Positions 16,703 to 25,200 of a DNA stretch of 51,195 bases are shown here, in pieces (position 1 is the first letter of the stretch; each line of letters starts with the position of its first letter). Source of the DNA: Candidatus Poseidoniales archaeon (lineage in GTDB: Archaea > Thermoplasmatota > Poseidoniia > Poseidoniales > Poseidoniaceae). Both the position numbers and the translations under genes were made by a program. The notes below the pieces were generated by a model. The model ran no database searches and was not told the origin of the DNA. It worked only from the letters and a program-made list of their open reading frames with translations. The stretch covers positions 1 through 51,195 of the forward strand of contig QQSD01000062.1 of the NCBI GenBank assembly GCA_003602485.1, given 5' to 3'.

Positions 16703-18040
16703 TCAATTCGATGATATAATTTGCTTGTAGAGCTCCCCACTCGCTCTCAGCGTACGTTCTTGAGTCTCAAAATCAACGTGGTACAGGCCGAACCTCATTG
16801 AATAACCTTCGGCCCATTCAAAGTTATCCATGAGCGACCAGTGATGGTATGAACGAACGTTATAGCCGTCCTTCATCGCCTGAGAGAGGACCCACAAATG
16901 GCGTTTCAAATGCTCGGGGCGCAACGAGTCATCAGCATCAGCTACACCGTTTTCAGTGATTTCAATCGGTACGCCCATGGGTGCGAGGAACTCAATGGCG
17001 CGACGTAGGCCCTCAGCATACATGGGATACCCAAACTCGGTAGCCACCTCTTGCTCCCTCTTTGGAAATTTCAACTTCCGAAGGGAACCGATGGACAGCC
17101 CCGTCAACACGTGAGTGTAATAGTTGAGACCAACGAAATCAAGTGAACGCTTTGCTTCAGGAATCTTAGTGAAGAGCATCTTACCCTTCGTAATCCCGCT
17201 GCGCCATGCTCCGTTCCAGAACCATTCAAGCAATCGAGACAGGGGCCAATCAATCGGACTCCAACGGTTGTGTGGGTCAAATAAGGTGACGTTCTTGGCC
17301 AGGCCTATTTGAGCCTCAGGACGCTTCGTCTTCAACGAGCGGTACACCCTCGCATGTGCGAGCATGAGGTGACGCATCACGCGCAGGGTCAGGCGTGGAG
17401 AACGTCGTCCTGGAGGAAATATACCAAGTCCGTAACCCATTGTAGAGAACACGGTGGGTTCGTTGATGGTGATCCACGTGTCCACGCGGTCTGAGAGAGC
17501 CTCGAAGACACGCTCACAATACTGAACAAATGTAGCGATGTTCTCTTTGTCGGCAAAGCCACCCTTTGCCTCCCACCAATGTGGGTGGGAAAAATGATGC
17601 AAGGTAAGAATCGGGCGAATGTTGCGAGCGAGAAGTTCGTCGATCATCGCTGAATAGGTTTGGAGTGCTTCGTCATCCCACACACCCTGTTCGGGCTCCA
17701 AACGACTCCATTCAATTGAACAGCGGTATGATGTAATCCCGAGGTCGCTGAGCAGTTGAAAGTCGTCCTTCCACCGATTCCAGTGGTCACATGCTTGTCC
17801 GCTTTGTTCGAGCCCTTTGTCAACCTCGTGAATTGTCCAGTTATTGCTCAACAATCCTTCCACTTGATGGGCAGCAGTAGCAGTACCCCAGTGAAAGCCC
17901 TGGGGAAAGGATACATCATCGGTGTTGATTTGACTCCAGTCGTAATGAGGTTCAGGGTAGCGTCGACGACGGTATCTGATAAGGGTGATTTTGAAGACCA
18001 CAAAGGCCGCCAGTGCTGCGATAAAGAGAGTGAGCCACAT
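16703..18040 (-). CDS. Family 1 glycoside hydrolase with N-terminal membrane anchor
   Basis: A 445-residue GH1 enzyme (beta-glucosidase/beta-galactosidase type). The general acid/base is Glu194 in TINEPT and the nucleophile is Glu363 in ITENG; FHWGTATAAHQVEG, WSRLEPEQG and the C-terminal DNFEWAEGY aglycone-site motif are all intact. Unusually, residues 1-20 form a hydrophobic helix (MWLTLFIAALAAFVVFKITL) followed at once by RYRRRRY, so the protein looks membrane-anchored, with the basic residues implying that the catalytic domain lies on the cytoplasmic side. It would cleave beta-linked sugars or glycolipid headgroups near the membrane. It is flanked by a hairpin-containing gap and the cold-shock gene. 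Confidence 0.92.
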   Translation of the reverse strand: MWLTLFIAALAAFVVFKITLIRYRRRRYPEPHYDWSQINTDDVSFPQGFHWGTATAAHQVEGLLSNNWTIHEVDKGLEQSGQACDHWNRWKDDFQLLSDLGITSYRCSIEWSRLEPEQGVWDDEALQTYSAMIDELLARNIRPILTLHHFSHPHWWEAKGGFADKENIATFVQYCERVFEALSDRVDTWITINEPTVFSTMGYGLGIFPPGRRSPRLTLRVMRHLMLAHARVYRSLKTKRPEAQIGLAKNVTLFDPHNRWSPIDWPLSRLLEWFWNGAWRSGITKGKMLFTKIPEAKRSLDFVGLNYYTHVLTGLSIGSLRKLKFPKREQEVATEFGYPMYAEGLRRAIEFLAPMGVPIEITENGVADADDSLRPEHLKRHLWVLSQAMKDGYNVRSYHHWSLMDNFEWAEGYSMRFGLYHVDFETQERTLRASGELYKQIISSN

Positions 18041-18225
18041 GAGGATCCCATAAATTCGTAGTAACTGATTCCTTTCGGTAGTAAATGATGAATGTCTTCA
18101 GAAAAAGAAGCCATCGCGGTTGATTTGGTTGACCCTGAGATACATGGCCAGAGCAAAGCAAGATTGATTATTATCCTTTGTTCGCCAACCCGAGCGATGA
18201 AGCAGGGCGACAAAGAGAGGCATAC

Positions 18226-18240
18226 GCCCGATAAAAGGGC
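18226..18240. terminator. Hairpin downstream of cold-shock gene
   Basis: GCCC at 18226-18229 and GGGC at 18237-18240 form a short inverted repeat with a seven-base loop, about 18 bases past the stop of the leftward cold-shock gene. The stem is only four pairs, so this is weak. The rest of 18041-18257 shows nothing else recognisable. Confidence 0.2.
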
Positions 18241-18257
18241 GGCTATGAGGGGTGTAT

Positions 18258-18449
18258 TCACTCGGTTTTTCGAACGCCGACGGCATTGGGCCCTTTGGGA
18301 CCTTCACCGACTTCGAACTCAACCGTGTCACCTTCGGTGATTTCACCGGTGACTTCGGACTTGTGAACGAAGAGGTCTTTTCCATCTTCTTGTTCGATAA
18401 AGCCGAAGCCCTTGATGCGGTTGAACCATTTTACTGTACCTGTTGGCAT
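18258..18449 (-). CDS. Cold-shock domain protein (CspA family)
   Basis: A 63-residue single cold-shock domain that binds single-stranded RNA or DNA. The RNP1 motif (KGFGFI) and RNP2 motif (DLFVHKSEV) are intact, and the N-terminus TGTVKWFN is canonical. Csp proteins act as RNA chaperones; they are common in bacteria and sporadic in archaea. The ATG at 18449 gives the family-standard start, so the longer reading frame (to 18509) is not used. It has one gene on each side on the same strand but is separated by gaps, so it is probably monocistronic. Confidence 0.95.
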   Translation of the reverse strand: MPTGTVKWFNRIKGFGFIEQEDGKDLFVHKSEVTGEITEGDTVEFEVGEGPKGPNAVGVRKTE

Positions 18450-18547
18450 GGGTTGCGTGTCAAAAACTATCCTACTTGAAGTAACCCTATGATTTACGGG
18501 TAATGTCATCGTTCAAAGATAAAACATCGTGCTCCAAAGGTCACTTT

Positions 18548-19156
18548 CTAAGGTGACGGGAAAAGGGTCACTGTGTCGCCCATCGTCCACTGCTTGTGTT
18601 TCTTCATACATCGTTTGAACGCCTCACTGTTAAGATTCTGGGCCAACCATTCAATCACGTTGACCCACGGCTGAACATCAAACCATTCACGGTCATGATT
18701 GGCAAATTGCCGAACGAATGGGAACAGAGCATCGCTCAGAGGTTCACTGAACGAGGGCTCACGTACCAATCGCTGGTCCAAATCCATCAAATATGCAGAT
18801 GCAAGAGTGCGTTGCTCAAGTTCGTCAACGTTTTCGTAGCGGTTTGGATACTTGTAGCGATCAAGATGGAATTTGAACTCATCATCGTTGCGTGAAACCC
18901 AATGCTGTTCCTCTTCACTGAGCGTCCAATTAAGGACATGCTGCATGATCTCAAGGCTCTCTTCAATCACCGTTCCATCTGCCAAGAGAAGGACTGGAAC
19001 AGTGCCTTTGGGTGAAATCTCCATCATGTGTTCGGGGCGATCTCGGAGAACGACTTCTCGTAATTCGACTTCAATATTGGTTCGAACGATGGGCATACGA
19101 GCGCGCATGGCATAGGGGCATCGACGAAAGGAGTAGAGAATGGGTCGTCCCATCAT
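18548..19156 (-). CDS. Glutathione S-transferase-like protein
   Basis: A 202-residue protein with a thioredoxin-fold N-terminal half (residues 1-75) and a helical C-terminal half. The YSFRRCPYAMRARM segment matches the active-site region of omega/beta-like GSTs, with Cys11 in a CPYA motif; the cis-proline is in GTVPVLLL, followed by the ESLEI glutathione-binding segment. Archaea usually lack glutathione, so the thiol substrate may differ or the protein may act as a disulfide reductase. A GGAGG lies on the minus strand (19165-19161) four bases before the ATG at 19156; the ATG at 19153 is also possible. It starts 13 bases past the gmd stop and is likely cotranscribed with it. Confidence 0.85.
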   Translation of the reverse strand: MMGRPILYSFRRCPYAMRARMPIVRTNIEVELREVVLRDRPEHMMEISPKGTVPVLLLADGTVIEESLEIMQHVLNWTLSEEEQHWVSRNDDEFKFHLDRYKYPNRYENVDELEQRTLASAYLMDLDQRLVREPSFSEPLSDALFPFVRQFANHDREWFDVQPWVNVIEWLAQNLNSEAFKRCMKKHKQWTMGDTVTLFPSP

Positions 19157-19169
19157 ATGGCCTCCTTCA

Positions 19170-20234
19170 TCACTCTGGCGGGATGGGTGGGGTGTAGCCA
19201 CCGTTGACAGCTTCTTGGACGGTGGTCATATCTGAATCCACCATCATTTGCACCAATTCCTCAAACGAGGTCCCGGGAACCCAACCGAGGTTCTTTTCGG
19301 CAAGAGCGGGGTCGCCAATCAGCAAATCAACCTCTGCCGGGCGGAAGAATTTGGGGTTCGTACGGACACGAACGTTCCCGTCTTGGTCTGTAGCGATGGT
19401 GTCAACACCTTCACCAGACCAAGTCAAGTTCATGCCGACATGGCTGAATGCAAGAGTGATCATATCTCGAACGCTGTGTGTGCGGCCGGTCGCCACGACA
19501 TAATCATCTGGCTTGTCTTGTTGCAGCATACGCCATTGCATCTCAACATAATCTCCAGCGAAGCCCCAGTCTCGCTTGGCATCCACGTTGCCAATCCATA
19601 GGCATTCATCGAAGCCGTGAGCAATACGTGCGGCCGTCATGGTGACCTTTCGAGTTACAAATTCAAGACCACGTCGTGGGCTTTCGTGATTGAACAGAAT
19701 ACCGGTACAGGCGTACATGTTGTAGGATTCACGATAGTTGCGAGTGATTTCGAAGGCGAAAACCTTGGCGCATCCATATGGCGAGCGGGGGTGGAAGGGG
19801 GTGGCTTCAGTTTGTGGCACGTCCCGTACCTTGCCGTATTGTTCTGAGGAGCCCGCCTGATAAAAGCGACAATGAGGAGCATGTTTACGAATCGCTTCAA
19901 GACAGCGTAGTGCTCCAAGGCCAGTGATGTCTGCTGTCATCATGGGAGAGCGCCAGGATTCGGGAACAAAGGACATGGCACCGAGGTTGTAGAATTCATC
20001 AGGTTGAGATTGTGAGACGGCGTTGTCAATGGAGTTTTGGTCGGCCAAATCACCGTTAAGAAGATGAAAATTATCGTGCTCCATGAGATGATTGATGAGG
20101 CTACGGCCTGAAGTTGGCTGGGAGACTCGGCGGACGAGGCCGTAGACTGAGTAGCCTTTTTCGAGAAGTAATTCGGCAAGATAAGACCCATCTTGGCCAG
20201 TTACGCCAGTAATCATAGCCGTTTTGCCGCTCAT
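19170..20234 (-). CDS. gmd: GDP-mannose 4,6-dehydratase
   Basis: A 354-residue short-chain dehydrogenase/epimerase that converts GDP-mannose to GDP-4-keto-6-deoxymannose, a precursor of GDP-fucose and GDP-rhamnose-type sugars. The NADP motif is TGVTGQDGSYLAE, and the catalytic YxxxK appears as SPYGCAKVF; SSEQYGKV is also family-specific. The length fits the family. The next gene on this strand is a GST-like protein. The divergent glycosyltransferase at 20335 probably uses related nucleotide sugars for surface glycans, an inference from position. Confidence 0.95.
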   Translation of the reverse strand: MSGKTAMITGVTGQDGSYLAELLLEKGYSVYGLVRRVSQPTSGRSLINHLMEHDNFHLLNGDLADQNSIDNAVSQSQPDEFYNLGAMSFVPESWRSPMMTADITGLGALRCLEAIRKHAPHCRFYQAGSSEQYGKVRDVPQTEATPFHPRSPYGCAKVFAFEITRNYRESYNMYACTGILFNHESPRRGLEFVTRKVTMTAARIAHGFDECLWIGNVDAKRDWGFAGDYVEMQWRMLQQDKPDDYVVATGRTHSVRDMITLAFSHVGMNLTWSGEGVDTIATDQDGNVRVRTNPKFFRPAEVDLLIGDPALAEKNLGWVPGTSFEELVQMMVDSDMTTVQEAVNGGYTPPIPPE

Positions 20235-20334
20235 GCATCCCCGTTAGCGCCTCCCTTTTTCAACCGTCCCGTGAAGTGAGGGGCGGAAGAGAGAAGATGC
20301 CACACTTGTGTTCGGTAGGGTTGAAAGGGTGTGA

Positions 20335-21639
20335 ATGATACAGGAAATCATGGCAACATCGGGTGGTGAGAAATCGAGGCCACTTCGCATCCTCATGGTA
20401 CGAGCTTCATTTTCCACCCTCGGCGGGGCAGAACGAGATTTACTTCAAGTGATGAGAGGTGCATCAGGTCGTTGGTCAATGGGCTTAGCAGCGCTCGAGC
20501 TGACCCAAGAGGCTGAGGACCTCCTCGATGGTGCGGTCGTAAAAATTTACCAGCCTAGCAAGCCTCATGTTTGGCCAAATGGAGCTCTCGCAGAATTCTC
20601 AGCGAGGACAAGTCGGAATGCGCAGAAGGCATGGGGACAACTGAACATCCCTTGGGATGAGTACGATGCTGTTCATCTCACCGCATGCAAAGGCACACTT
20701 GAGATCCTTCCTCATGTACCAGCGAGAATAACTGTTCACTACCACTGTTTGGAGCCTCCTCGTTGGTTGTATGAAGACGTGCTTCATCGCAAACCAAACG
20801 GCGAACTCAAAAGGCCACTCTGGATTACAAACTTGATATTCACTCAACAACGAAGAAGAGACAAGGCATTTATTCGACAACTTATCAACAGACCCAATTC
20901 ATCTCTTTCGGGTAATTCGTTGTGGATACAGCGTCGAATTCATGAAGTTTATGGGCTCGAAATGAACGAGTCAAAAACCAATGGCGAACCTCCGAAACGA
21001 GACAAAAAGGGTCGGCCGCTTGAGGCAACGCATGTCCGACCTGTGGTTGACTTCAAACACTGGCCACAGGAGCAAGACTCTGCCGAAAAGCAAGAACTTT
21101 CTACCGTAGAAAACATCCCAGATGACTATGTCGTTACCGTTGGTCGAATCTCGCACGGCAAGGGAACTTGGGAGTCCCTACGCTCGCTTCAAGGGACGAA
21201 TCTATCGATGGTCCAAATTGGTGGAGGAGACGCAAAGGACCGTGAGGATTTGATTGAGGAAGGTGCCAGGATCGGGGTTCCAGTCGTCTGCATGCCACGC
21301 CTTTCTCAACTCGCCATGTGTGGCGTGATACGGGGAGCACGAGCCGTGGTGAGTCATGCCCACCACGAGCCTTTTGGACTCACACCGGTTGAAGCCATGG
21401 CGGTTGGAACGCCTGCATTGATGGTGGATGAAGGGGGATTCAAATGCACACTTTCTCGCGTCGAATCAGGCCGATTGCTTCCACGAGGGGACACCGCAGC
21501 ATGGAACAATGCTTACCTCGATGCGAAGGACCCTGTGCTTCGTGAGGCATGGGCCAAAGCAGGACGAGCCTACGTCGAGGAATACTTTCCAGTCGGCGTG
21601 CAAATCGAAGCATTGGAACGTATATTGATGTCAAGTTGA
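20335..21639 (+). CDS. Glycosyltransferase, GT4-like (GT-B fold)
   Basis: A 434-residue glycosyltransferase. The N-terminal domain opens with LRILMVRASFSTLGGAERDL, typical of GT4-like enzymes, and the C-terminal nucleotide-sugar domain has VVTVGRISHGKGTWESL, then SHAHHEPFGLTPVEAMAVGTP, which carries the EPFGLTPxEAMxxGxP motif with the conserved Glu residues. It probably transfers a hexose from a nucleotide sugar to a lipid or protein-linked glycan on the cytoplasmic face. It is divergent from gmd by 100 bases. Its stop is 23 bases before the E1-like gene, so it may be the first gene of that operon. Confidence 0.85.
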   Translation: MIQEIMATSGGEKSRPLRILMVRASFSTLGGAERDLLQVMRGASGRWSMGLAALELTQEAEDLLDGAVVKIYQPSKPHVWPNGALAEFSARTSRNAQKAWGQLNIPWDEYDAVHLTACKGTLEILPHVPARITVHYHCLEPPRWLYEDVLHRKPNGELKRPLWITNLIFTQQRRRDKAFIRQLINRPNSSLSGNSLWIQRRIHEVYGLEMNESKTNGEPPKRDKKGRPLEATHVRPVVDFKHWPQEQDSAEKQELSTVENIPDDYVVTVGRISHGKGTWESLRSLQGTNLSMVQIGGGDAKDREDLIEEGARIGVPVVCMPRLSQLAMCGVIRGARAVVSHAHHEPFGLTPVEAMAVGTPALMVDEGGFKCTLSRVESGRLLPRGDTAAWNNAYLDAKDPVLREAWAKAGRAYVEEYFPVGVQIEALERILMSS

Positions 21640-21662
21640 TTCTTTAAGAATACTAAGACAAT

Positions 21663-22307
21663 ATGTCTTCCATGAACATGATTGGCCCATCAAGAAAGCT
21701 GCTTGTTATCGGTGCGGGTGGCATCGGTACGAACCTCGTTGAACTCCTCGTGGCTGCACTACGTCGTGTCAGCCTCACCGGCAGCATTACTCTCATGGAT
21801 GCTGACATCGTTGAAGCAGGTAATCTCGGACACCAACGCTACACTGAGGATGACATTGGACAGGCCAAGGTCGTATGCTTAGCAAAACGATTGGACGATG
21901 AAAAGAGTTCCCTCAGAGTTCATGGCAAGGACGTCAACATGCGTAGTGCTGAACAACTCGAAGGTTACGACATGGTCGTCGTCTGCGTTGACCGTCCTGA
22001 ACCACGTCGGTTGGTTCACGCTCTTGAGCAGTCTTGGCTTGATTTGAGGTGCAGTGGGGACGGTTGGGTCGTTCTTTCCTCACAATCATCTTCTGAACTT
22101 CTCAAACGAATGACACCCGACCATGAACCGAAAAGTTGTCAGGTCGACGGGGCGCTTGATTCAGGTAATCTTGAATTCGGGTTTGCCGTTGCTGCGGCTT
22201 ACGGGGCTCAGTGGGCGCTTCAGCAATGGAGAGGGCATGCTGCTCCGACGCAATCCATGGGCAGTTTAACCTATGGCGCACTTCGTTTCCCGGAGGTGAA
22301 GGCATGA
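21663..22307 (+). CDS. E1-like adenylyltransferase (ThiF/MoeB/UbaA family)
   Basis: A 214-residue Rossmann-fold protein of the ubiquitin-activating-like family. The nucleotide loop is VIGAGGIGTNLVE (residues 15-27), the conserved acidic strand end is LMDADIVEAGN with Asp46 and Asn54, then HQRY (Arg59), K69 and the VCVDRPEPR segment with Asp110. Those residues match the ATP/Mg site of ThiF/MoeB. The zinc CxxC pairs of classical MoeB/UbaA are missing and the C-terminal half is short, so the protein is smaller than typical (about 245-270). Candidate thiolating cysteines are Cys130 and Cys159. The ATG of the JAMM gene overlaps its TGA (22304-22307). No beta-grasp modifier is encoded beside it. 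Confidence 0.85.
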   Translation: MSSMNMIGPSRKLLVIGAGGIGTNLVELLVAALRRVSLTGSITLMDADIVEAGNLGHQRYTEDDIGQAKVVCLAKRLDDEKSSLRVHGKDVNMRSAEQLEGYDMVVVCVDRPEPRRLVHALEQSWLDLRCSGDGWVVLSSQSSSELLKRMTPDHEPKSCQVDGALDSGNLEFGFAVAAAYGAQWALQQWRGHAAPTQSMGSLTYGALRFPEVKA

Positions 22308-22852
22308 TTGGACTTCCCGATGCATCCGAACTCAACGTAACCGATGAGGAATGGGAGGTTGCTTGTACCGCTGCAACCGAACGAGCAGTTGACGACCCCG
22401 TTCTGCTCGACGTTCAACGGAAACTTTCCCAAGCGGACCGGTGGGACGGCGTTTACGTGCTATCGGTCATGGCTGGTTTGGAGACATCCGTCCTCATTGA
22501 CGCTGATGACCAAATTTACCTCGATTGGGGTACAGCAGGGCAAGTCACACTTCAACCACCCGTTGGCGCTCGTATACCATTCAAGCTCTGGGTGCATACA
22601 CACCCGCGCTTTGATGCGTATTGGAGTGGCACCGATACCGGAAGTCTGTCCCTTGGTGCTGCTATCTTGGAGAAAGCCATGGTACTCGGTCAACCGGGCC
22701 CAAAGCACAGTGCCAACCAATCTCTCGTGGACATTCAACAAGCCGAATATCTAGCAGATGAGGGCCCACTCTCCCAGTGGACCGATGAAGCACCAGTCCC
22801 GTGGAGTCAATGGTATGTTGACAACGACATCGCACTGGAGGGGAAAGCATGA
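22304..22852 (+). CDS. JAMM/MPN-domain metalloprotease-like protein
   Basis: A 182-residue protein with a complete JAMM motif, HTHPRFDAYWSGTD, whose zinc ligands would be His98, His100 and Asp111, with Ser108 as the conserved serine (HxHP-x6-S-x2-D). Glu60 in MAGLETSV is a plausible catalytic glutamate. JAMM enzymes cleave isopeptide or C-terminal bonds of ubiquitin-like modifiers. The ATG is at 22304, in an ATGA overlap with the E1-like gene, and the stop overlaps the next gene in the same way (22849-22852). The pairing of an E1-like and a JAMM gene points to conjugation and removal of a small modifier, or to processing of a sulfur-carrier protein. Confidence 0.85.
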   Translation: MIGLPDASELNVTDEEWEVACTAATERAVDDPVLLDVQRKLSQADRWDGVYVLSVMAGLETSVLIDADDQIYLDWGTAGQVTLQPPVGARIPFKLWVHTHPRFDAYWSGTDTGSLSLGAAILEKAMVLGQPGPKHSANQSLVDIQQAEYLADEGPLSQWTDEAPVPWSQWYVDNDIALEGKA

Positions 22853-23085
22853 CAGTTCGACAGCCAGCTGACGACGATGAATTTCGTAAGGCGATGATTG
22901 CCATTGTGACCGGTCGCAGCAAATCTATTGCAGAAGTGATTGAAGAAATCACTGGAGAAGTCCCGACTGAAGAACAGGTCGAAGCGGTGCGGAATCGACT
23001 TCACATGGCCCAGGAAGACGGAGTTCAATTGGACATTGCTGAAATCATTGAATCCCTTAACACCATGGCCGATGAGTGGGCGTAA
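22849..23085 (+). CDS. Small helical protein in the E1/JAMM operon, unknown
   Basis: A 78-residue acidic protein with no recognised family, predicted all-helical: DEFRKAMIAIV, SIAEVIEEITG, TEEQVEAVRNRLHMAQE, and LDIAEIIESLNTMA. It has no C-terminal Gly-Gly and no beta-grasp pattern, so it is not an evident ubiquitin-like modifier. It starts in an ATGA overlap with the JAMM gene and is therefore tightly coupled. It may be a target, a regulator or a structural partner of the E1/JAMM pair. Its TAA abuts directly the stop of the convergent hydroxyacyl-CoA dehydrogenase gene, with no gap. Confidence 0.75.
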   Translation: MTVRQPADDDEFRKAMIAIVTGRSKSIAEVIEEITGEVPTEEQVEAVRNRLHMAQEDGVQLDIAEIIESLNTMADEWA

Positions 23086-25158
23086 TCACTCATTGGTGTA
23101 CGTAGGACGGCGGTTCTCAATCAAGGCGGAGAGCCCTTCAAGGGCGTCTTTGGTTGAGAAAATCGCGTTCAAACCGTCCAGTTCTAATTGCAAACCATCC
23201 GAGAGTGAAGTGCTAGCCGTGGCGTCTATGAGATCACTGGCCATCTTCAATCCAATCGGAGCAGTGAAGGACAGGCTCTTGATTTGGCGAGCGACCATTT
23301 TCTCTTCAACGTCAAAGCCTTCGGGACAATCACCTTGGATCAGCGACACCATGTTTGCGTCGCTGAAAAAGGAGGTTGCGAATTTGGCAACCAAGGATTC
23401 TGGATTCGCTGGATGACCCGGATATTTGCTTGCAGGCTTCCCCTTGTGAGCTAATTCTTGGATGCATGTTTGAACGCCTGCAACATCGACGAGATGAGTG
23501 ACAAAGCCAAGGTCATGAGCAGTTGATGCATTCATGAAATTTCCTGCAAGTACCGCCCATCGCGCTGCTGGAATACCGCAGATTCGAGCAGGTCGCTGAG
23601 AGCCTCCCAATCCCGGATAGATACCGATGGACGTCTCGGGGAAGCGGAATTGTGTCCTGCGTGTTCCGATTCGATAATCGCACGATAGAGCCAATTCCAG
23701 TCCACCACCCAGAGCAAGCCCAGTTGTCAGAGCAACAGTCGTTTTCGAAGAGGTTTCTAGCATATTGAGCAGGTCGTGCCCCTCTGCAGTAAAGTCGTAG
23801 ATGTCAGGTATTGCATCGGCTCGGATTTTATCAACGAAGAACTTCACGTCTGCTCCAGCCACAAATGCCTTGCCTGCACCGTCAAGAACGATGGTATGGA
23901 CGTCAGGATTAGCATTGGCTGCTGAGACTGCTTTGGTGAGTTGTTGAACAACCGTTACATTGAGTGCATTCATGGCTTCGGGACGATTAATCGTGAGGGT
24001 TGCAACACCCTTTGAGACATCGCTGTCAACGTAAGAGAAGTCCCATGGTTCGTCTCCTTGCTCGGTGAAGAGTGAAGGAACGACCCAACCCTCGCCGGCC
24101 GTTTCGCTGTAGGCTTGAGCCATAGCGCATGAACGGGCAACGCCCACGCGATTCATCAACTCAAACGGCCCTCGGGCCCAACGCAAACCGACCTTTGCGC
24201 CTCTGTCTACATCTTCCATGCTGCAAATGCCTTCGTCAACAATTTGAGCGGCGACGCCAAAGACAACGCCCATCAAGCGTTCGCTCACGGTTGCGTATTG
24301 TTCATCGCTGTATTCCGTTTCTCCTTCAATGACCCATTGCTCGTTAGCGGCTACCAATTCTCGCAAATTTTGTGCGCCATCATAGCGTGGCGTCTTCAAT
24401 TGTTCAGCGAGATAATCGGTTGAGTGCAAGGCAATAGGAGGTCCTGTAAGGTTCATCAAACCGAAGGGACCCAGCCCAATTCGGAATGCTTTGCAGGCAA
24501 TAGCGTCAATTTGAGCGGCGTTGGCAGCACCCTCTTCGAGTAAGAGGCAGGCTTCGTTGAGCCACGGAACGAAGAAGCGGTTCACGACAAAACCAGGCCG
24601 GTCAGCACAAACAATGACCACCTTTCCGAGCATTTTGCAGTATTGTACAACTTTGTCAACCGTTTCTTGGCTGGACGAAACCGCAGGTATGACTTCGACA
24701 AGACGGTTTTTTGCCGGATGGTAAAAGAAATGCAGGCCGACAAAACGATCTGCGCGCCCGGTTGCTTCAGCGAGTGCATTGACCGAAAGAGAGGAGGTGT
24801 TGGAAGCAAGAATCGTATCTGGCCCGCACACTTCATCGAGTGTGGTAAAGACAGCCGTTTTTACGTCAAAGTCTTCGAACACAGCTTCGATAACCAAGTC
24901 TGTGTCAACTGCGGTAGCGTCAACACCAACAACGCCCTTAATTCGCCCTTGAATCTCATCAACCTGGGCGGGGGAAAAGATACGACGCTCCACTGCTTCT
25001 TTCAAAAAATTGGAGATGATGGATTGGCCGCGTTCAACCCACTGCGATTCACGGTCGACCATTTGAACATCAAATTCTTCTTGCGCACTTTTTTGAGCAA
25101 TTCCTGAACCCATGTTCCCCGCACCGACGACGGCTACACGCTGAATTGGTTGTGACAT
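23086..25158 (-). CDS. 3-hydroxyacyl-CoA dehydrogenase / enoyl-CoA hydratase fusion
   Basis: A 690-residue bifunctional enzyme. Residues 1-390 are a 3-hydroxyacyl-CoA dehydrogenase: the NAD motif is VAVVGAGNMGSGIAQKSA, the catalytic-region motif is GLHFFYHPAKN, and the helical C-terminal domain has GFVVNRFF. Residues 400-690 are a crotonase with NRPEAMNALN, the oxyanion-hole AGADVKFF, and GLALGGGLELALSCDYRI. The order dehydrogenase first, hydratase second, matches the archaeal crotonyl-CoA hydratase/3-hydroxybutyryl-CoA dehydrogenase fusions, the reverse of FadB. Roles could be beta-oxidation of fatty acids or an acyl-CoA step of another pathway. The ATG at 25158 aligns with the family start; 25185 adds nine residues. 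No thiolase is next to it. Confidence 0.92.
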   Translation of the reverse strand: MSQPIQRVAVVGAGNMGSGIAQKSAQEEFDVQMVDRESQWVERGQSIISNFLKEAVERRIFSPAQVDEIQGRIKGVVGVDATAVDTDLVIEAVFEDFDVKTAVFTTLDEVCGPDTILASNTSSLSVNALAEATGRADRFVGLHFFYHPAKNRLVEVIPAVSSSQETVDKVVQYCKMLGKVVIVCADRPGFVVNRFFVPWLNEACLLLEEGAANAAQIDAIACKAFRIGLGPFGLMNLTGPPIALHSTDYLAEQLKTPRYDGAQNLRELVAANEQWVIEGETEYSDEQYATVSERLMGVVFGVAAQIVDEGICSMEDVDRGAKVGLRWARGPFELMNRVGVARSCAMAQAYSETAGEGWVVPSLFTEQGDEPWDFSYVDSDVSKGVATLTINRPEAMNALNVTVVQQLTKAVSAANANPDVHTIVLDGAGKAFVAGADVKFFVDKIRADAIPDIYDFTAEGHDLLNMLETSSKTTVALTTGLALGGGLELALSCDYRIGTRRTQFRFPETSIGIYPGLGGSQRPARICGIPAARWAVLAGNFMNASTAHDLGFVTHLVDVAGVQTCIQELAHKGKPASKYPGHPANPESLVAKFATSFFSDANMVSLIQGDCPEGFDVEEKMVARQIKSLSFTAPIGLKMASDLIDATASTSLSDGLQLELDGLNAIFSTKDALEGLSALIENRRPTYTNE

Positions 25159-25200
25159 GAACCCTGCGAGATAAAACTCGCTCATGAAGCATACGGATGG

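Noticed and set aside
17848-18261. 137-codon minus-strand frame overlapping the 5' part of the GH1 gene
   Set aside because: Most of its length is inside the GH1 gene in another frame, and the translated sequence shows no recognisable fold.
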